Notes: generated by a model from the letters alone, not told the origin. A stretch of DNA of 64,000 nucleotides from Bifidobacterium saguini DSM 23967 (GCF_000741715.1 NZ_JGZN01000008.1:62001-126000), one strand, 5' to 3'; counted from the stretch's first letter, positions 1-9,736 are shown. Numbers and translations are program-made.

Positions 1-1551
1 GGTTTGCGCGAAAGATCCGTAGGCCACGTTCATGGCGATGCGCCAACGTTCGTCACCCTCCTTGACATCCATGAGTTCTGCGACATAGGGCAGATCCGCC
101 GGCGTGAGTCCGGTGGCGCGGGCCAGCATCGCTCGGGTTTCGTCCATGTGCTGGGTGATGCGTGTGCGTTGGGATTTCTGTCGATCGTAGTCGCGCTGCA
201 GCTTTTCGAGTGTGTCTCGGGCGGCTGCGCGCGCGTTCATTGTCTTGGCGAGCTGCTCCTCGCATTCGCTGACGCGCTCATCGTAGGTTCGTTTGAATTC
301 GACGGCGTTGATGCGGCGTGCGGTCCATGATTGTTCACTGTCAGGCAACTGCTCATCAATGGATGCGAACGTTTGTTCGATGTGTTTGCGGGTGGATTCG
401 GTTTCTTCCAATGCGCGCTTGGCTTGGCTCAGCTCCATTTCGAGACGGGTGAGGTTGCCGCCGTCCAATCCTTGCATTTGGCTGCGGATCATATCGATAC
501 GGCTACGCAAGCTTTCCACATTGCGTCGCGCATTGCGTGCTTCGGATTCGTAGGCCTGTGCCTCGCTGCGGTCAATAGGCAGCTGTGCGCCGACTTCCGC
601 GCGCATGCGCGTCATGACCCAGTCGCGCAGTGACGCCGGAACGGTCTCACCATCGCCGCCCGCAACGATATCGAACATATGTACGCGCTGATTGGCTTTG
701 GCATACTCGCCATAGGCATCCTGGATGCCATGCAACGCGTCCATGCGCTTGGTCTTCTCCTCCATCGCATGGAAGTTCGCATCGTAGCGTTCGTAATCCT
801 CGACCGTGGTGCGTGCGAGTTCCAATGCCTCCGGCACACCAAGTACACCTTGTTTGAAGATGTCGTCGAGCCTGGATGGAGCGTCTGCGGACTGGATCTT
901 GTGCAGCAGTCGGCAGGCCTCCTCGCTCAGGCCCATGATCGACCAGATGTGATTGTGGAAAGCTTCCGCACTGGGGAAAGTCAGGCAGTCGGGGTAGGTG
1001 TCGCGCAACTGGCCGGGCGTGAACGGGGATTCGCGATACTGGTCCATGAGCCTGGGATCGATGGGCTTGCCCCAGACCGCGTATTGACGGCGGACGTCGG
1101 CGCGGCCGTCGCCGGGCTGCAGGTAGAGGAATTTGGCGCAGGACAGGATTTGACCGGAAGTCTGGTTCCGGTAGGTGTCCACGATGGCGCCCCATACCGC
1201 TTGTGGCGCGCCGGTCGTCTTGTCCTTTCCGCGTAGGTAGATGGGTTCGTCACCGTGCTCGGTGCTGCCAACGCCGATCATGCCTCTCAAATACGTGTAG
1301 TCGCTGCGCTCGGAGCGCCCGGAGTTGGATGCCTTGTTGAACGGGGTGCCGGTCGGATACAGCAGGGAGATCTGCGCATCCACCAATGTGGATTTACCGG
1401 ATTCGCTGGCACCGGCGAGCAGGGTCACAGGGAGGGTGGAGTCCGTGGATGGACGGAACTCATGGTAGCCCTCGTAGGAACCCCAGTTGATGAGTCTGCG
1501 GCTGACCATCATCCAACGGTCGGCGATCATCTGCAGTTCTGCGGCTGCCAT
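1..1551 (-). CDS. jetC: Wadjet JetC, SMC-like ATPase, partial at left edge
   Basis: N-terminal 517 residues of an SbcC/SMC-like ATPase, the motor subunit of Wadjet (JetABCD, related to MksBEF). Wadjet extrudes and cleaves small circular DNA, limiting plasmids. Translating the minus strand from the ATG at 1551 gives an open frame to base 1. A Walker A loop, GASESGKST, lies at residues 47-55. A long charged, helix-rich segment (about 280-490) looks like the coiled-coil arm and ends in an ERWR-containing stretch typical of this family near the hinge. The start is 2 bp after the jetB stop. The remaining half, including signature and Walker B motifs, and jetD should lie beyond the left edge. Confidence 0.88.
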   Translation of the reverse strand, partial: MAAAELQMIADRWMMVSRRLINWGSYEGYHEFRPSTDSTLPVTLLAGASESGKSTLVDAQISLLYPTGTPFNKASNSGRSERSDYTYLRGMIGVGSTEHGDEPIYLRGKDKTTGAPQAVWGAIVDTYRNQTSGQILSCAKFLYLQPGDGRADVRRQYAVWGKPIDPRLMDQYRESPFTPGQLRDTYPDCLTFPSAEAFHNHIWSIMGLSEEACRLLHKIQSADAPSRLDDIFKQGVLGVPEALELARTTVEDYERYDANFHAMEEKTKRMDALHGIQDAYGEYAKANQRVHMFDIVAGGDGETVPASLRDWVMTRMRAEVGAQLPIDRSEAQAYESEARNARRNVESLRSRIDMIRSQMQGLDGGNLTRLEMELSQAKRALEETESTRKHIEQTFASIDEQLPDSEQSWTARRINAVEFKRTYDERVSECEEQLAKTMNARAAARDTLEKLQRDYDRQKSQRTRITQHMDETRAMLARATGLTPADLPYVAELMDVKEGDERWRIAMNVAYGSFAQT

Positions 1552-1553
1552 CG

Positions 1554-2381
1554 TCACTCCCCTTCCTTCATAATGCTGTCGGTATCGTTCGCGGCGTCAT
1601 GCTCATTTTCGATATCGCCGATCGTCGTTTGAGCGTTACCGTCTGCAGCATCGAACAATGGTTCGGTAAAGAGGCTTTCGTCTGGGATATCGTCAGTTGA
1701 TTCATTCGAATCGGCATCTGAGGATTCTGCCGGTCCGGCATCTATGACATTCGATTCGTTCAAATCAGCCGTATCACCCAGATTTCTCGCTGCAGTATCC
1801 AACCAGGTATCAGCCAGTTCACGATCAAGCACTACAGGCACCAGCGGGGTGATAAGATACATGGCTTCATCATCCAATCGGTTCAGATACCCGTAGGTGA
1901 TCATCGCGGAGACGATGGCGCTGACCTGTTTCAGTACGCCTTCCTCATCGTTGCGCGAGGCGAGATATCCTGCACCCGAGGCGAGCGCGGCGCGAATCTC
2001 CTCGAAGCTCACTAGCCATTCGGACTGGTCGGTTCGCGTGTTCTCGTATTCGAGCACGCGAATACGGAGGAACGCGAGCAAGGCCGCTTCCTCACGTTTC
2101 AAGCTGGCTCGGGTTTTGAGCGCGCGCAACGCCACGTTGTCATTGGCCACTGGAGTGGCATACATGATGCGGTAGCGTTCGTTGACCACCAACGCGAGCA
2201 GATCGTTGTTGAGGGAGCGTTCCACTGCCTCGCGATTGTCATTGACCAAATCATAGAGCTGGCCGGAAATATAACGTTCGCGTTTCAAGGCGATGGCGGA
2301 CATGCGCGCGTCCGCGGTCATATCGCCGTGGTCGTCTTCAAACAGGGCGTATGGGTTGGCGACTGGTTCGCTCATGCTCAT
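1554..2381 (-). CDS. jetB: Wadjet JetB, DUF4194 (MksE-like) subunit
   Basis: A 275-residue protein of the DUF4194/MksE type. It is the small winged-helix subunit that bridges the kleisin and the SMC-like ATPase in Wadjet. It is identified by its place between a DUF3375 protein and an SbcC-like ATPase and by the segments around residues 60-180 (an [14 protein letters not shown] helix followed by [18 protein letters not shown]). Its ATG overlaps the jetA stop by 4 bp, so the two are translationally coupled. Residues about 200-275 form a strongly acidic Asp/Glu/Ser/Asn-rich tail that looks disordered. I do not recall such a long tail as standard for the family. Confidence 0.88.
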   Translation of the reverse strand: MSMSEPVANPYALFEDDHGDMTADARMSAIALKRERYISGQLYDLVNDNREAVERSLNNDLLALVVNERYRIMYATPVANDNVALRALKTRASLKREEAALLAFLRIRVLEYENTRTDQSEWLVSFEEIRAALASGAGYLASRNDEEGVLKQVSAIVSAMITYGYLNRLDDEAMYLITPLVPVVLDRELADTWLDTAARNLGDTADLNESNVIDAGPAESSDADSNESTDDIPDESLFTEPLFDAADGNAQTTIGDIENEHDAANDTDSIMKEGE

Positions 2382-3931
2382 CCTTCCTCCACGATACTGT
2401 CAAGTTCTTCCAATGTTGCCCAAACCGGGCTGGTGATCCAGTCTCTTGGTGTCCCATCCAAAGCGATGCAATGCCAGACCACGCCGGCAGCAGCGCTTGC
2501 CGTTGACTCGTTACTTGGAATTCCGTTTGATGCACTCGCCGCTGGCAGATTCCCGAGGAATCCGACGATTTCGCTTTCACGGCGTTCCCTCTCCGGCAGA
2601 CGATTGAAGCTGTCGGCAACATTGACTGTGCCATGTTCGATGGCAGGATTGCGGCGAATCAGTTCCACCATGTGCTTGAGGCGCGGGCCTCCGCCTTCGA
2701 CCATGTCTTTGAGATTGACCTGCGGGACCTGAGCATCGGCAGCATCCAAGGATTCCAAGCCTGGGGTTTCGGTATAGGTCATCGAACGTGCCGGACGCAT
2801 TGGCAATGGGGCGAACAGGGCGCTCGCCGTGTTGGTTGCATATGGTCGTGCAGTATCGCCGGCATGGGCTTTCGCGTCGGCGTTGAGGTTCACATAGAGT
2901 CGGTTCAATCGGCTCATCATCGTACGGTAACGCGTGTCGGTCTGTTGACGCACCAGTCGGCTGATGGCCTCGTCGGAGACGCGCATCTGATGACGTACCG
3001 CTTCTATGCCGTCATAAATCCTAGAAAGTTCATCTCGAATCTGTCCCAGCAATGCCGCGGACTCCCCTGCCAGATACGGGGTTTTGGCGATGTCACGCAG
3101 CGCGGAGTCGATCTGCTGGCGGCCTTCGTCGGTGATGATCACTTGGAAGGCGTCTTCGAATCGGCGTCCGGAATCGGATTCGCTGAATGAGCGGCGGTAT
3201 TCCTCGTGATACCGGTTCAGGGTTTCGTCCACGCTCATGTCGCCGGCCTGCATGCGGCGGCGCAACGCATCGCCGTTGTCGCGTTCGGTGAGTACGAGCT
3301 CGCGCAAATCAATCGGCACGCCACGCAGCGTGTTATGGATAACGGCGATCACATCCTCTACCTGAGCCTGGCTCAGTGTGGCATGCTGCTGCCCCTGTTG
3401 GATGCGTTTGATCTCATGCTTGCGTTCTTTGATCTCACTGTTGAGCAGTCGGACTCGTTCGCCGGGGTCGGCGGTCAATTGCATGCGTGCATGCTCGATT
3501 TCCATGATGATGCTGTTCGCCTGTGCGCCGGACAATGCGCGGGATTCATCCTCCAGACGGCTCAGGGCTTCGATGGCGCGATGTGCGCGGGCGGTGAGCC
3601 TGTAGAGGAATCGGTGTGATGCGGCATCGTGCGAGTTGGCGAGCCATGCGTAATCGCCTTCGCCTTCGCGGGTCAAATCGGCGAGGATACGATGGGCTGC
3701 TTCGCTGTAGGACTGGTCTTTCAACGTGTATTCGCCGCTGGAGGCCAGCAGTTCCAGGCTATGAGCGAAGCGTTCCTCTACGGTTTCGCGCGGCAGCTCG
3801 CCGGTCAACGGGTCGAAGGCGGCACGCAGTAATGCGACATACAGCATGGCATGCTGACGCAAAAGAAGACGAAGCACGCCGGTTTCGTAAATCGGCCGCA
3901 GACGTTCCATTTCCCGTCTGATATCGCCCAT
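2378..3931 (-). CDS. jetA: Wadjet JetA, DUF3375 (MksF/kleisin-like) subunit
   Basis: First gene of the Wadjet operon, about 517 residues, DUF3375 family. JetA is the kleisin-like subunit joining the two JetC heads. The N-terminus has the family's helical pattern ([20 protein letters not shown]). A central coiled-coil segment runs at about 170-210, and the C-terminal part is less ordered. The ATG at 3931 is preferred over an upstream in-frame ATG because AGGAG lies 6 bp before it. It overlaps jetB by 4 bp. The bases from 3932 to 3991 would hold the promoter of the operon; I see no obvious operator there. Confidence 0.88.
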   Translation of the reverse strand: MGDIRREMERLRPIYETGVLRLLLRQHAMLYVALLRAAFDPLTGELPRETVEERFAHSLELLASSGEYTLKDQSYSEAAHRILADLTREGEGDYAWLANSHDAASHRFLYRLTARAHRAIEALSRLEDESRALSGAQANSIIMEIEHARMQLTADPGERVRLLNSEIKERKHEIKRIQQGQQHATLSQAQVEDVIAVIHNTLRGVPIDLRELVLTERDNGDALRRRMQAGDMSVDETLNRYHEEYRRSFSESDSGRRFEDAFQVIITDEGRQQIDSALRDIAKTPYLAGESAALLGQIRDELSRIYDGIEAVRHQMRVSDEAISRLVRQQTDTRYRTMMSRLNRLYVNLNADAKAHAGDTARPYATNTASALFAPLPMRPARSMTYTETPGLESLDAADAQVPQVNLKDMVEGGGPRLKHMVELIRRNPAIEHGTVNVADSFNRLPERERRESEIVGFLGNLPAASASNGIPSNESTASAAAGVVWHCIALDGTPRDWITSPVWATLEELDSIVEEG

Positions 3932-3991
3932 GCGTCTCCTTTGCGTCGTGCCAGAATGACGTATCGACGCTAGCACATTGGGAGGAAAGAA

Positions 3992-5191
3992 CTACTCTCC
4001 GCGCAACGCCTCCGTGGGCGTCAGACGAGCCGCGCGCGATGCCGGATAGAAGCCTGCGATGATGCCGACCAGCACCGCGGCACCCCATGCGGCTGGCAAT
4101 CCAGTCCAATCCAAGGTCAATGGCTGGCTGGCGTTCATGGCAACGCTTATGGCAGTAGCCGCACCAATCACAACACCTGCCAGTCCACCGATAGCTGACA
4201 ATAAAGCCGCCTCAGTAACAAATTGCATACGAATGTTGCCGGGCGTGGCACCGAGCGCACGTCGCAATCCGATTTCCCCGCGTCGTTCCATCACCGTGAC
4301 AATCATCATGTTCGCGATGCTCATGCCACCCACGGCGAGCGCGATGGCGCCGATCATGAGTCCTAACGTGGTGAGCGAGTCATTGGTGGCATTACGCGCT
4401 TGGGACAGGTTCGCAGAAGCCGCAACGGATACGTTGCCTCCGGAAAGGTTCGCCGCATGGGCGATGATGCGGCGCAGGGATTCGGCGTTGCCTGGCTTGG
4501 TACGCACGTAGATCTGGCTGATCTGCCGTATCGAGTCCTCTTGATCGGGATAGTGGTTGATCGCCCATTTGGCTCCGATGATGACGGATGAGTTGATGGA
4601 CTGCGCTTGCGGAGCAGATTCGAGAATGCCGATGACGCCGTACCATTCGTTGTCGATGAGGATGCGGTCGCCCGGCTGGTTGACGCCGAGTCGATAGGCG
4701 GCTTCAGAGCCGAGGACCGCGACCGGCAGATTTTCATTGTGCTTGTTGATCCCATGCCCTTGGGCAAACGTGGCGTCAACGGCTTTGAGCGCACCCGGTT
4801 TCATTACGGATACAGCGAGTGCGTTGCCGTTGGTTTTCGGCACAAGCTCGTTTTTGAAGACCTGCGCATCCTTGGGCGGGGTAAGGAACACCCCGACCTG
4901 TTCGACGGCAGTTTGCCGTGCGATGGTGTCAGGCGCATAGGCGGGCAATGGTACGGGTTGGCCTGTGGCATCCTGACCGGGGGCCACGACCTGCAGGTTC
5001 GCGCCAAGCGCATCGAGTTGCGCAAGCAGAGCGGCCTGGTTGGAAGCGGCGATGCCGGAAAGCGCCACATAGGCGGCGACTCCTAGTGCAATGCCCAGCG
5101 AGGCGAGAATGGTGCGAGAAACACGGCCTGCGGCACCAATCCATGCCGCATGCAGGAGATCGGCCAGACGCGTGACGAATGGTTTACGCAT
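3992..5191 (-). CDS. MacB/FtsX-like ABC transporter permease
   Basis: A 399-residue MacB-type permease. A first membrane helix near residues 20-45 is followed by an extracytoplasmic MacB_PCD-like domain (about 45-260). Three C-terminal helices follow, with the family motif MERRGEIGLRRALGATPGNIRMQF between the first two (written here as MERRGEIGLRRALGA). Such permeases work as mechanotransmission exporters for peptides, lipoproteins or toxic compounds rather than as channels. The ATG at 5191 has AAGGAG 6 bp upstream. It is the last gene of an operon of lipoprotein, adaptor, ATPase and permease, and starts 10 bp after the ATPase stop. Confidence 0.9.
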   Translation of the reverse strand: MRKPFVTRLADLLHAAWIGAAGRVSRTILASLGIALGVAAYVALSGIAASNQAALLAQLDALGANLQVVAPGQDATGQPVPLPAYAPDTIARQTAVEQVGVFLTPPKDAQVFKNELVPKTNGNALAVSVMKPGALKAVDATFAQGHGINKHNENLPVAVLGSEAAYRLGVNQPGDRILIDNEWYGVIGILESAPQAQSINSSVIIGAKWAINHYPDQEDSIRQISQIYVRTKPGNAESLRRIIAHAANLSGGNVSVAASANLSQARNATNDSLTTLGLMIGAIALAVGGMSIANMMIVTVMERRGEIGLRRALGATPGNIRMQFVTEAALLSAIGGLAGVVIGAATAISVAMNASQPLTLDWTGLPAAWGAAVLVGIIAGFYPASRAARLTPTEALRGE

Positions 5192-5201
5192 GGCTGTCTC
5201 C

Positions 5202-5882
5202 TTATTCAAGTTCCGTAACCACACCGTCCTGGATATGCAGACGGCGTGGGAATCGTGCGGCGATGCTGGGATCATGGGTAACGACTACAAGGCTTGCGCC
5301 TTGATCGGAAGCCCCCATGAGCAGTTCGATGATGGTATGGCCGGTATCGGTATCGAGTGCCCCGGTAGGCTCATCGGCGAAGATGATGTCGGGTTGTTTG
5401 GCCAAAGCTCGAGCGATGGCGACGCGTTGCCGCTCTCCACCGGACAGTTGGGAGGGCTTGTGGAATACGCGTTCGCCGAGTCCCACCTGCTCGAGTGCTT
5501 CGGTGGCTCGTTCGCGACGAGCGCCACGCGGCAGTGCAGTGTATTGCAGTCCGGTCATCACATTCTCCAGAGCCGAAACGGTGGCGATGAGATGAAACTG
5601 CTGGAATACGAATCCGATGCGCGAAGCCCTGAGCTCGCTACGACGCTTCTCCCCTATGTCAGCCACGTTCGCGCCATCGTAAGCAAGCGTACCGGAGGTA
5701 GGCATATCCAACGTGCCAAGCAAAGACAGTAAGGTTGATTTGCCGGAACCGGATGGTCCCACGATGGCGATGCGCTCGCCGTGGCCAATGGTCAACGTCG
5801 TGCTGTGCAGAATCTCCAGCGGATTGCCGTCCCTGCCAGTGAACGCTTTGGTAACATGGTCCAGACTCAGCAATGCAGTCAT
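5202..5882 (-). CDS. MacB/LolD-like ABC transporter ATPase
   Basis: A 226-residue ATPase of the MacB/LolD/FtsE type. Walker A is GPSGSGKST near residue 40, followed by the Q-loop segment GFVFQQFHL, the signature [15 protein letters not shown], Walker [13 protein letters not shown] and the H-loop VVTHD. It powers the permease encoded just downstream. Its start codon overlaps the stop of the adaptor gene by 4 bp (ATGA), and the permease starts 10 bp after its stop. The ATPase, permease and adaptor therefore form one translational unit. Confidence 0.92.
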   Translation of the reverse strand: MTALLSLDHVTKAFTGRDGNPLEILHSTTLTIGHGERIAIVGPSGSGKSTLLSLLGTLDMPTSGTLAYDGANVADIGEKRRSELRASRIGFVFQQFHLIATVSALENVMTGLQYTALPRGARRERATEALEQVGLGERVFHKPSQLSGGERQRVAIARALAKQPDIIFADEPTGALDTDTGHTIIELLMGASDQGASLVVVTHDPSIAARFPRRLHIQDGVVTELE

Positions 5883-6994
5883 GAGACCACCACCTTGTCT
5901 CCCTCCTTCAGACCATCGGCTTTGGTGATTTGTGCCTGGGCACCAGCCACCAATCCGATTTCGACGCTGATGCGTTTGATTTCGTTGCCACGAATCACTT
6001 CAACCGCGTACGAATTGCCGGTGCCGGCAATCAACGCGGTAACCGGTACGATGAGCGTCTCCTCATTGGAGACGTTCGCATTTGGAACGATGACTTGGAT
6101 GGTTGCCGGGCCGAATTGCGCCACCTGCGTCTGGTCGGGGAAATCGATGCGTACGGAAGGCGAGGTGACCTGCCCGTCCTTGCCAGTGGATTGGCCTCCC
6201 TGGTCAACAGCTGTGAGCGCGGTGTCAACCGTGGTGTTATCCGGCAGAATCACCTGCGCCTTATCGCCTGCTTTAAACGTGGCGGCCTGGGTCGCGGTGA
6301 TGGTGGATTGCGCATGCAAAGTCACGCCTGTGTAACTGGCCGGGCTCACATTGGTGTCCCCGAGTTTGGCGTTCACGGTTTTGATGCGGATCGGAGCCGT
6401 AGACGTCAAAGCCACAGAACCGGGGTTAAACACACCATTGACCGCATCGCCGGTAAGTCCGAGAGACCGTTGCCATTGTTTGATGGCTTCGCGGGTCAGC
6501 CAATTGTAATGTGGCCCGACTTCGCCATTGTAGAAACCAAGTTCCTTGAGATTTTGTTCCAACTGGGTTACGTCAGGACCGTCTGCAATGCCTTCTTCGA
6601 TGGTGCGCCAGAAGGGACGCTCGCCGTGGAAGAGCGGCACCGGTATGCCATCCATCTCATAGACCTGTTCGCCGGTGTTGATTTGCTTGCCGGCCACCGG
6701 CAATTGGGTGATGATGCCAATGGCGGCGGCAAAATCGGAGGCATCATCATATTTCAATGTTGCCCCTAGCCGGGTTTCAGCATTCAGCACACCTTTAGTG
6801 ACTGGCTGCGCGCGCAACGTGGTCACATCTATGTTTTGTGTGGGCGATTGACTAGCCGCGGTCATATGGCTGATAAGCGTCCACGGGCGTGTGATCACAC
6901 AGGTTGCGGCGAGACCTATCACGGCGATGAGCACTATGACAGTGGTAATGATTCTGCGGCGTTTGGAGAATCGTCGTGCTTCCGTTCTGGTCAT
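5879..6994 (-). CDS. HlyD-like periplasmic adaptor with peptidoglycan-binding domain
   Basis: A 371-residue membrane-fusion-like protein. An N-terminal membrane anchor (about residues 14-36) precedes an extracytoplasmic part. This contains a PG_binding_1-like module (about 165-225; DVTQLEQNLKELGFY and LTREAIKQWQRSLGL) and C-terminal beta-rich HlyD-like repeats. In Gram-positives these proteins accompany MacB-type exporters and may couple them to the cell wall. The ATG at 6994 is favoured over one 12 bases upstream because of GGAG 7 bp before it. It lies 19 bp after the upstream lipoprotein gene and overlaps the ATPase gene by 4 bp. Confidence 0.85.
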   Translation of the reverse strand: MTRTEARRFSKRRRIITTVIVLIAVIGLAATCVITRPWTLISHMTAASQSPTQNIDVTTLRAQPVTKGVLNAETRLGATLKYDDASDFAAAIGIITQLPVAGKQINTGEQVYEMDGIPVPLFHGERPFWRTIEEGIADGPDVTQLEQNLKELGFYNGEVGPHYNWLTREAIKQWQRSLGLTGDAVNGVFNPGSVALTSTAPIRIKTVNAKLGDTNVSPASYTGVTLHAQSTITATQAATFKAGDKAQVILPDNTTVDTALTAVDQGGQSTGKDGQVTSPSVRIDFPDQTQVAQFGPATIQVIVPNANVSNEETLIVPVTALIAGTGNSYAVEVIRGNEIKRISVEIGLVAGAQAQITKADGLKEGDKVVVS

Positions 6995-7013
6995 GATAAA
7001 CTCCAATCAGTCT

Positions 7014-7847
7014 TCAATGGGACACCACTCCCATGACCTCATCCATGACTTTGGTGTAGTCGTAGCCGAAATCATCTGGCGTTCCGTCAAAGCCGTAGGT
7101 GATGTGCGCGTCGCCGACAGGGCATTCCTTGAAGAATCGACGAAGTTCATCTTCGCTTACGGTTTTAGGAATGAGAATGGTGGTCGGTTCATCGCCGGTA
7201 GGGTCAGCTACCCAGCTGAAGCCTTTCTCTCGAGCCTTCTTAGCGAAGTCAAGCGCTGCCTGCTTATCCGCATCGGAATAGGTTGGAGTCTGGCTCAAGT
7301 CCTGAGCAGGCTGAGAAAAGTTTGGATTCTTGGCTTCACAGTCCGCGTAATCCTGCCGTTTCGATTCATACGGGCTGCCGACCAGTGCAGTGGAATCTTT
7401 GAACGCCACCCATACCGTGCCATAGTCGATGGATGTGAACATGGAATTGGCGTACATCTGCTGGGTGGCGGAGTCGGTGCTCACGCTCATGCCGTTATCA
7501 CCGGCTTCGACCGGCTGACCATTCGCGTCGAGCATACGAAGCATGACCATGTTCTTGGTGGTTGGGGTTTTCGCTTTGCCGGATGAATCAGGTATTCCGG
7601 GTGCAACCGCGGCTTGTGCTTCGAAGCCTTTGCCGGTCAGACAGGAAACGAACTTCTTAGCGTTGGCGTCGGTCGCGAGATTATCCGTAGATCCAGAAGT
7701 GTTACCAGTATCGCTGGCATTCGATGCTTGATTGGTGAATGGCATGGAGCAACCGGCGAGTGCGATCAGGCACAATGCCGATGCGGAGGCGGCTGCCAAT
7801 GTGCGTCTCAAAGTTTGGTTTGGGATGCGATTAAAGGCGCTGGTCAT
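7014..7847 (-). CDS. lipoprotein, first gene of the ABC-exporter operon
   Basis: A 277-residue lipoprotein with a signal peptide ending in the lipobox LAGC (Cys33), then a Ser/Thr/Asn/Asp-rich linker and an unassigned domain. It is clearly paralogous to the lipoprotein at 7978-8880. Both share a central segment of the type YxxxxxDYAxCEAxNPxF and a C-terminal FAKKARxxGFxWxADP block followed by an ELRRFF/ELKRFF helix. The ATG at 7847 follows AAAGGA. It is the promoter-proximal gene of the exporter operon, with a tandem heptamer box about 90 bp upstream. The function is unknown; a sensor or substrate-capture lipoprotein is an inference. Confidence 0.82.
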   Translation of the reverse strand: MTSAFNRIPNQTLRRTLAAASASALCLIALAGCSMPFTNQASNASDTGNTSGSTDNLATDANAKKFVSCLTGKGFEAQAAVAPGIPDSSGKAKTPTTKNMVMLRMLDANGQPVEAGDNGMSVSTDSATQQMYANSMFTSIDYGTVWVAFKDSTALVGSPYESKRQDYADCEAKNPNFSQPAQDLSQTPTYSDADKQAALDFAKKAREKGFSWVADPTGDEPTTILIPKTVSEDELRRFFKECPVGDAHITYGFDGTPDDFGYDYTKVMDEVMGVVSH

Positions 7848-7932
7848 GACGGTTCCTTTCGGCAAACGATTCGTATGTATGCGATGACTTCATCAAACTC
7901 CGTTTGCAGTGGTGTGTCGGTGAAGAATCGTT

Positions 7933-7950
7933 TTACTTTCGCCTTACCTG
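7933..7950 (-). promoter_or_regulatory. candidate OmpR-type box upstream of the exporter operon
   Basis: On the minus strand this reads GTAAGGCGAAAGTAA. It is nearly identical to the box at 8972-8989 and sits at a similar distance (about 86-103 bp) from the start codon of its gene. Heptamer-like half-sites begin 11 bp apart, the spacing usual for OmpR/PhoB-family regulators. Such a regulator is encoded at 9065. Binding is an inference. Confidence 0.5.
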
Positions 7951-7977
7951 GGTTTGGAATTTACGGGGCAGTAAAGT

Positions 7978-8880
7978 TCACTGCTGTCGTTCGCTGAGGA
8001 TTTGGTTGTAGGCGGCGCATTTCCCGGAGCAGGAGGTGCCGAACGGAATGCCATCATGGCTGGGCCACTGATCGCCGGAATAGGTGTCGAAGAACCGTTT
8101 CAGTTCTTCATAGGACACATCGGACGGAATCGTTACGGCCTGAGTTTCACCGGGTTCGGGATCGGCCATCCAAGTAAATCCATCGGAGCGGGCCTTCTTG
8201 GCGAAGTCAATCAATATCTGCTGATTATCGGAATCCGAGGAAGTCGAACCGGATGCGCCTCCGCCTGAAGCACTGGTACTCGCATAATTCGGCTGTGCGA
8301 AATCCGGATTCGAGGCCTCGCATGCCGCGTAATCGGTTTGTTGGTCCGCGTAGATGGAGCCTCCAAGCGCTTTGGAGTTCTTGAATCCCACCCATGCGCC
8401 CTCCTTGGCAGAGACGATGGTATACATCACATCCGGGTACAGCGGGTCAGAGTCCGCGCTGATCACCACTCCGGGGCCGGGCACAATCGGCATGCCATCC
8501 TCTCCGAGTCGGCGAACCACTACCGTGGTTTGCGGTGCCTCATCATCAGATGAGCCGACAGACAATAACGCATAGCTTCCTGTGACTTTGGCGTCGAATC
8601 CTTTCTCAACCAGACAAGCCGCGAACCGTTTGGCGATAGTCTCCAGTTCGGCAGTGCTGAAATTGGCGGATGGATTGTTGCCAGAGTCATCCGTTGTACT
8701 TGTTGTGGTATCAGTGCCCTTGCCACCGGAGTTTATGCCGGTATTATCCTTATCGGCGTTCGCGGCAGAAGATGAGCAGGAGGCCGTTCCGAGCAAGCAT
8801 GCCAGCACCGCCAGACTCGCCATCATGTTGCGGATAATCTTTCGGTCATGTGTTCTGTTGCCATTCCGTTCGCGTGTCAT
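7978..8880 (-). CDS. lipoprotein, paralogue divergent from the response regulator
   Basis: A 300-residue lipoprotein. A charged N-terminus and hydrophobic segment (about residues 18-35) end in a TASC lipobox, followed by a long Ser/Thr/Asp/Gly linker. The mature domain is related to that of the lipoprotein at 7014-7847, sharing the DYAACEASNPDFAQP segment and the FAKKARSDGFTWMADP block. The ATG at 8880 follows GGAGG at 9 bp. It is divergent from the two-component genes and carries the same upstream heptamer box as its paralogue. This suggests common control by the adjacent response regulator. The biochemical role is unknown. Confidence 0.82.
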   Translation of the reverse strand: MTRERNGNRTHDRKIIRNMMASLAVLACLLGTASCSSSAANADKDNTGINSGGKGTDTTTSTTDDSGNNPSANFSTAELETIAKRFAACLVEKGFDAKVTGSYALLSVGSSDDEAPQTTVVVRRLGEDGMPIVPGPGVVISADSDPLYPDVMYTIVSAKEGAWVGFKNSKALGGSIYADQQTDYAACEASNPDFAQPNYASTSASGGGASGSTSSDSDNQQILIDFAKKARSDGFTWMADPEPGETQAVTIPSDVSYEELKRFFDTYSGDQWPSHDGIPFGTSCSGKCAAYNQILSERQQ

Positions 8881-8971
8881 GATCTCTTGCCTCCACCGAA
8901 TAAATCCACCGCTTCGTTGCGGTTACTTCCATTCAATCCCTGTTCCGGTACTCCGACAGTGAGCAAAAGGA

Positions 8972-8989
8972 TTACTTTCGCCTTACTTT
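8972..8989 (-). promoter_or_regulatory. candidate OmpR-type tandem heptamer box
   Basis: Minus-strand AAAGTAAGGCGAAAGTAA is two AAAGTAA heptamers starting 11 bp apart. It lies in the divergent region between the lipoprotein and the response regulator, 92-109 bp before the lipoprotein start. A near copy lies at 7933-7950 at the matching position of the paralogous promoter. Confidence 0.55.
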
Positions 8990-9064
8990 AAACGCTCGAG
9001 AATGAACGAATAACGCATGAATGGGCAGATAATTGGATGTATCAAACACGGTGAGGGGCAAGGC

Positions 9065-9736
9065 ATGAGGATTCTGATTGTTGAAGATGACCGCGAACTG
9101 GCGGCCGCATTGGATGATGCCCTGCGCTACGAAGGATATGCGACGAGCATGGCCACGACCGGCGTTGAAGCGTTGAGGATTCTCGCCGAGCAGAATGTAG
9201 ACATCGTGCTGCTGGACCGAGATCTGCCGGTGCTTTCCGGCGATGCGGTAATGGCCACCATCGCCGCGAATCGCATTCCTGCGGCGGTGATCATGCTTAC
9301 GGCCGCCGCCGAAATAAGCGACCGGGTGAGCGGGCTCGATTTGGGTGCCGATGATTATCTGACCAAACCGTTCGCCTACCCGGAACTTTTGGCTCGAATC
9401 CGAGCACTGCAGCGCCGTGCAGGCAAAGGCCAGGCTACGGCCGCGGTGCTCACGCACGGCGATCTAACCCTCGACACCACACGACGGCTCGTATTTCGCG
9501 ACCACAGCCGCACGCTCGTCAAACTCACTCCTAAGGAGTACGGCATACTGCTCGAACTTATGCGCGCCGATGGCGGGTACGTGAGCGTGAATGAGCTTTA
9601 CGAAACCGTTTGGGATGATGCTGCAGCCGCCGAACCGGCCGATGTGGTCAAAACCACTATCTATTCACTGCGGCGCAAGCTGGGCGATGCCCAAACCATC
9701 GAATCCACACGCGGGGAAGGATACCGACTCGCATGA
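9065..9736 (+). CDS. OmpR-family response regulator
   Basis: A 223-residue two-component response regulator. The receiver domain has the acidic pocket VEDD (residues 7-9), the phosphoacceptor Asp51 in VLLDRDLP, a conserved Thr/Ala in MLTAAAE and the Lys in YLTKPF. The C-terminal half is an OmpR-type winged helix (LTPKEYGILLELM, then DVVKTTIYSLRRKLGD and TRGEGYRLA). The ATG at 9065 is chosen because the receiver domain begins there and a purine-rich GAGGGGCAAGG precedes it. It is followed by its kinase after a 75-bp gap holding one REP-like repeat. Its likely targets are the divergent lipoproteins and the ABC exporter. Confidence 0.93.
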   Translation: MRILIVEDDRELAAALDDALRYEGYATSMATTGVEALRILAEQNVDIVLLDRDLPVLSGDAVMATIAANRIPAAVIMLTAAAEISDRVSGLDLGADDYLTKPFAYPELLARIRALQRRAGKGQATAAVLTHGDLTLDTTRRLVFRDHSRTLVKLTPKEYGILLELMRADGGYVSVNELYETVWDDAAAAEPADVVKTTIYSLRRKLGDAQTIESTRGEGYRLA

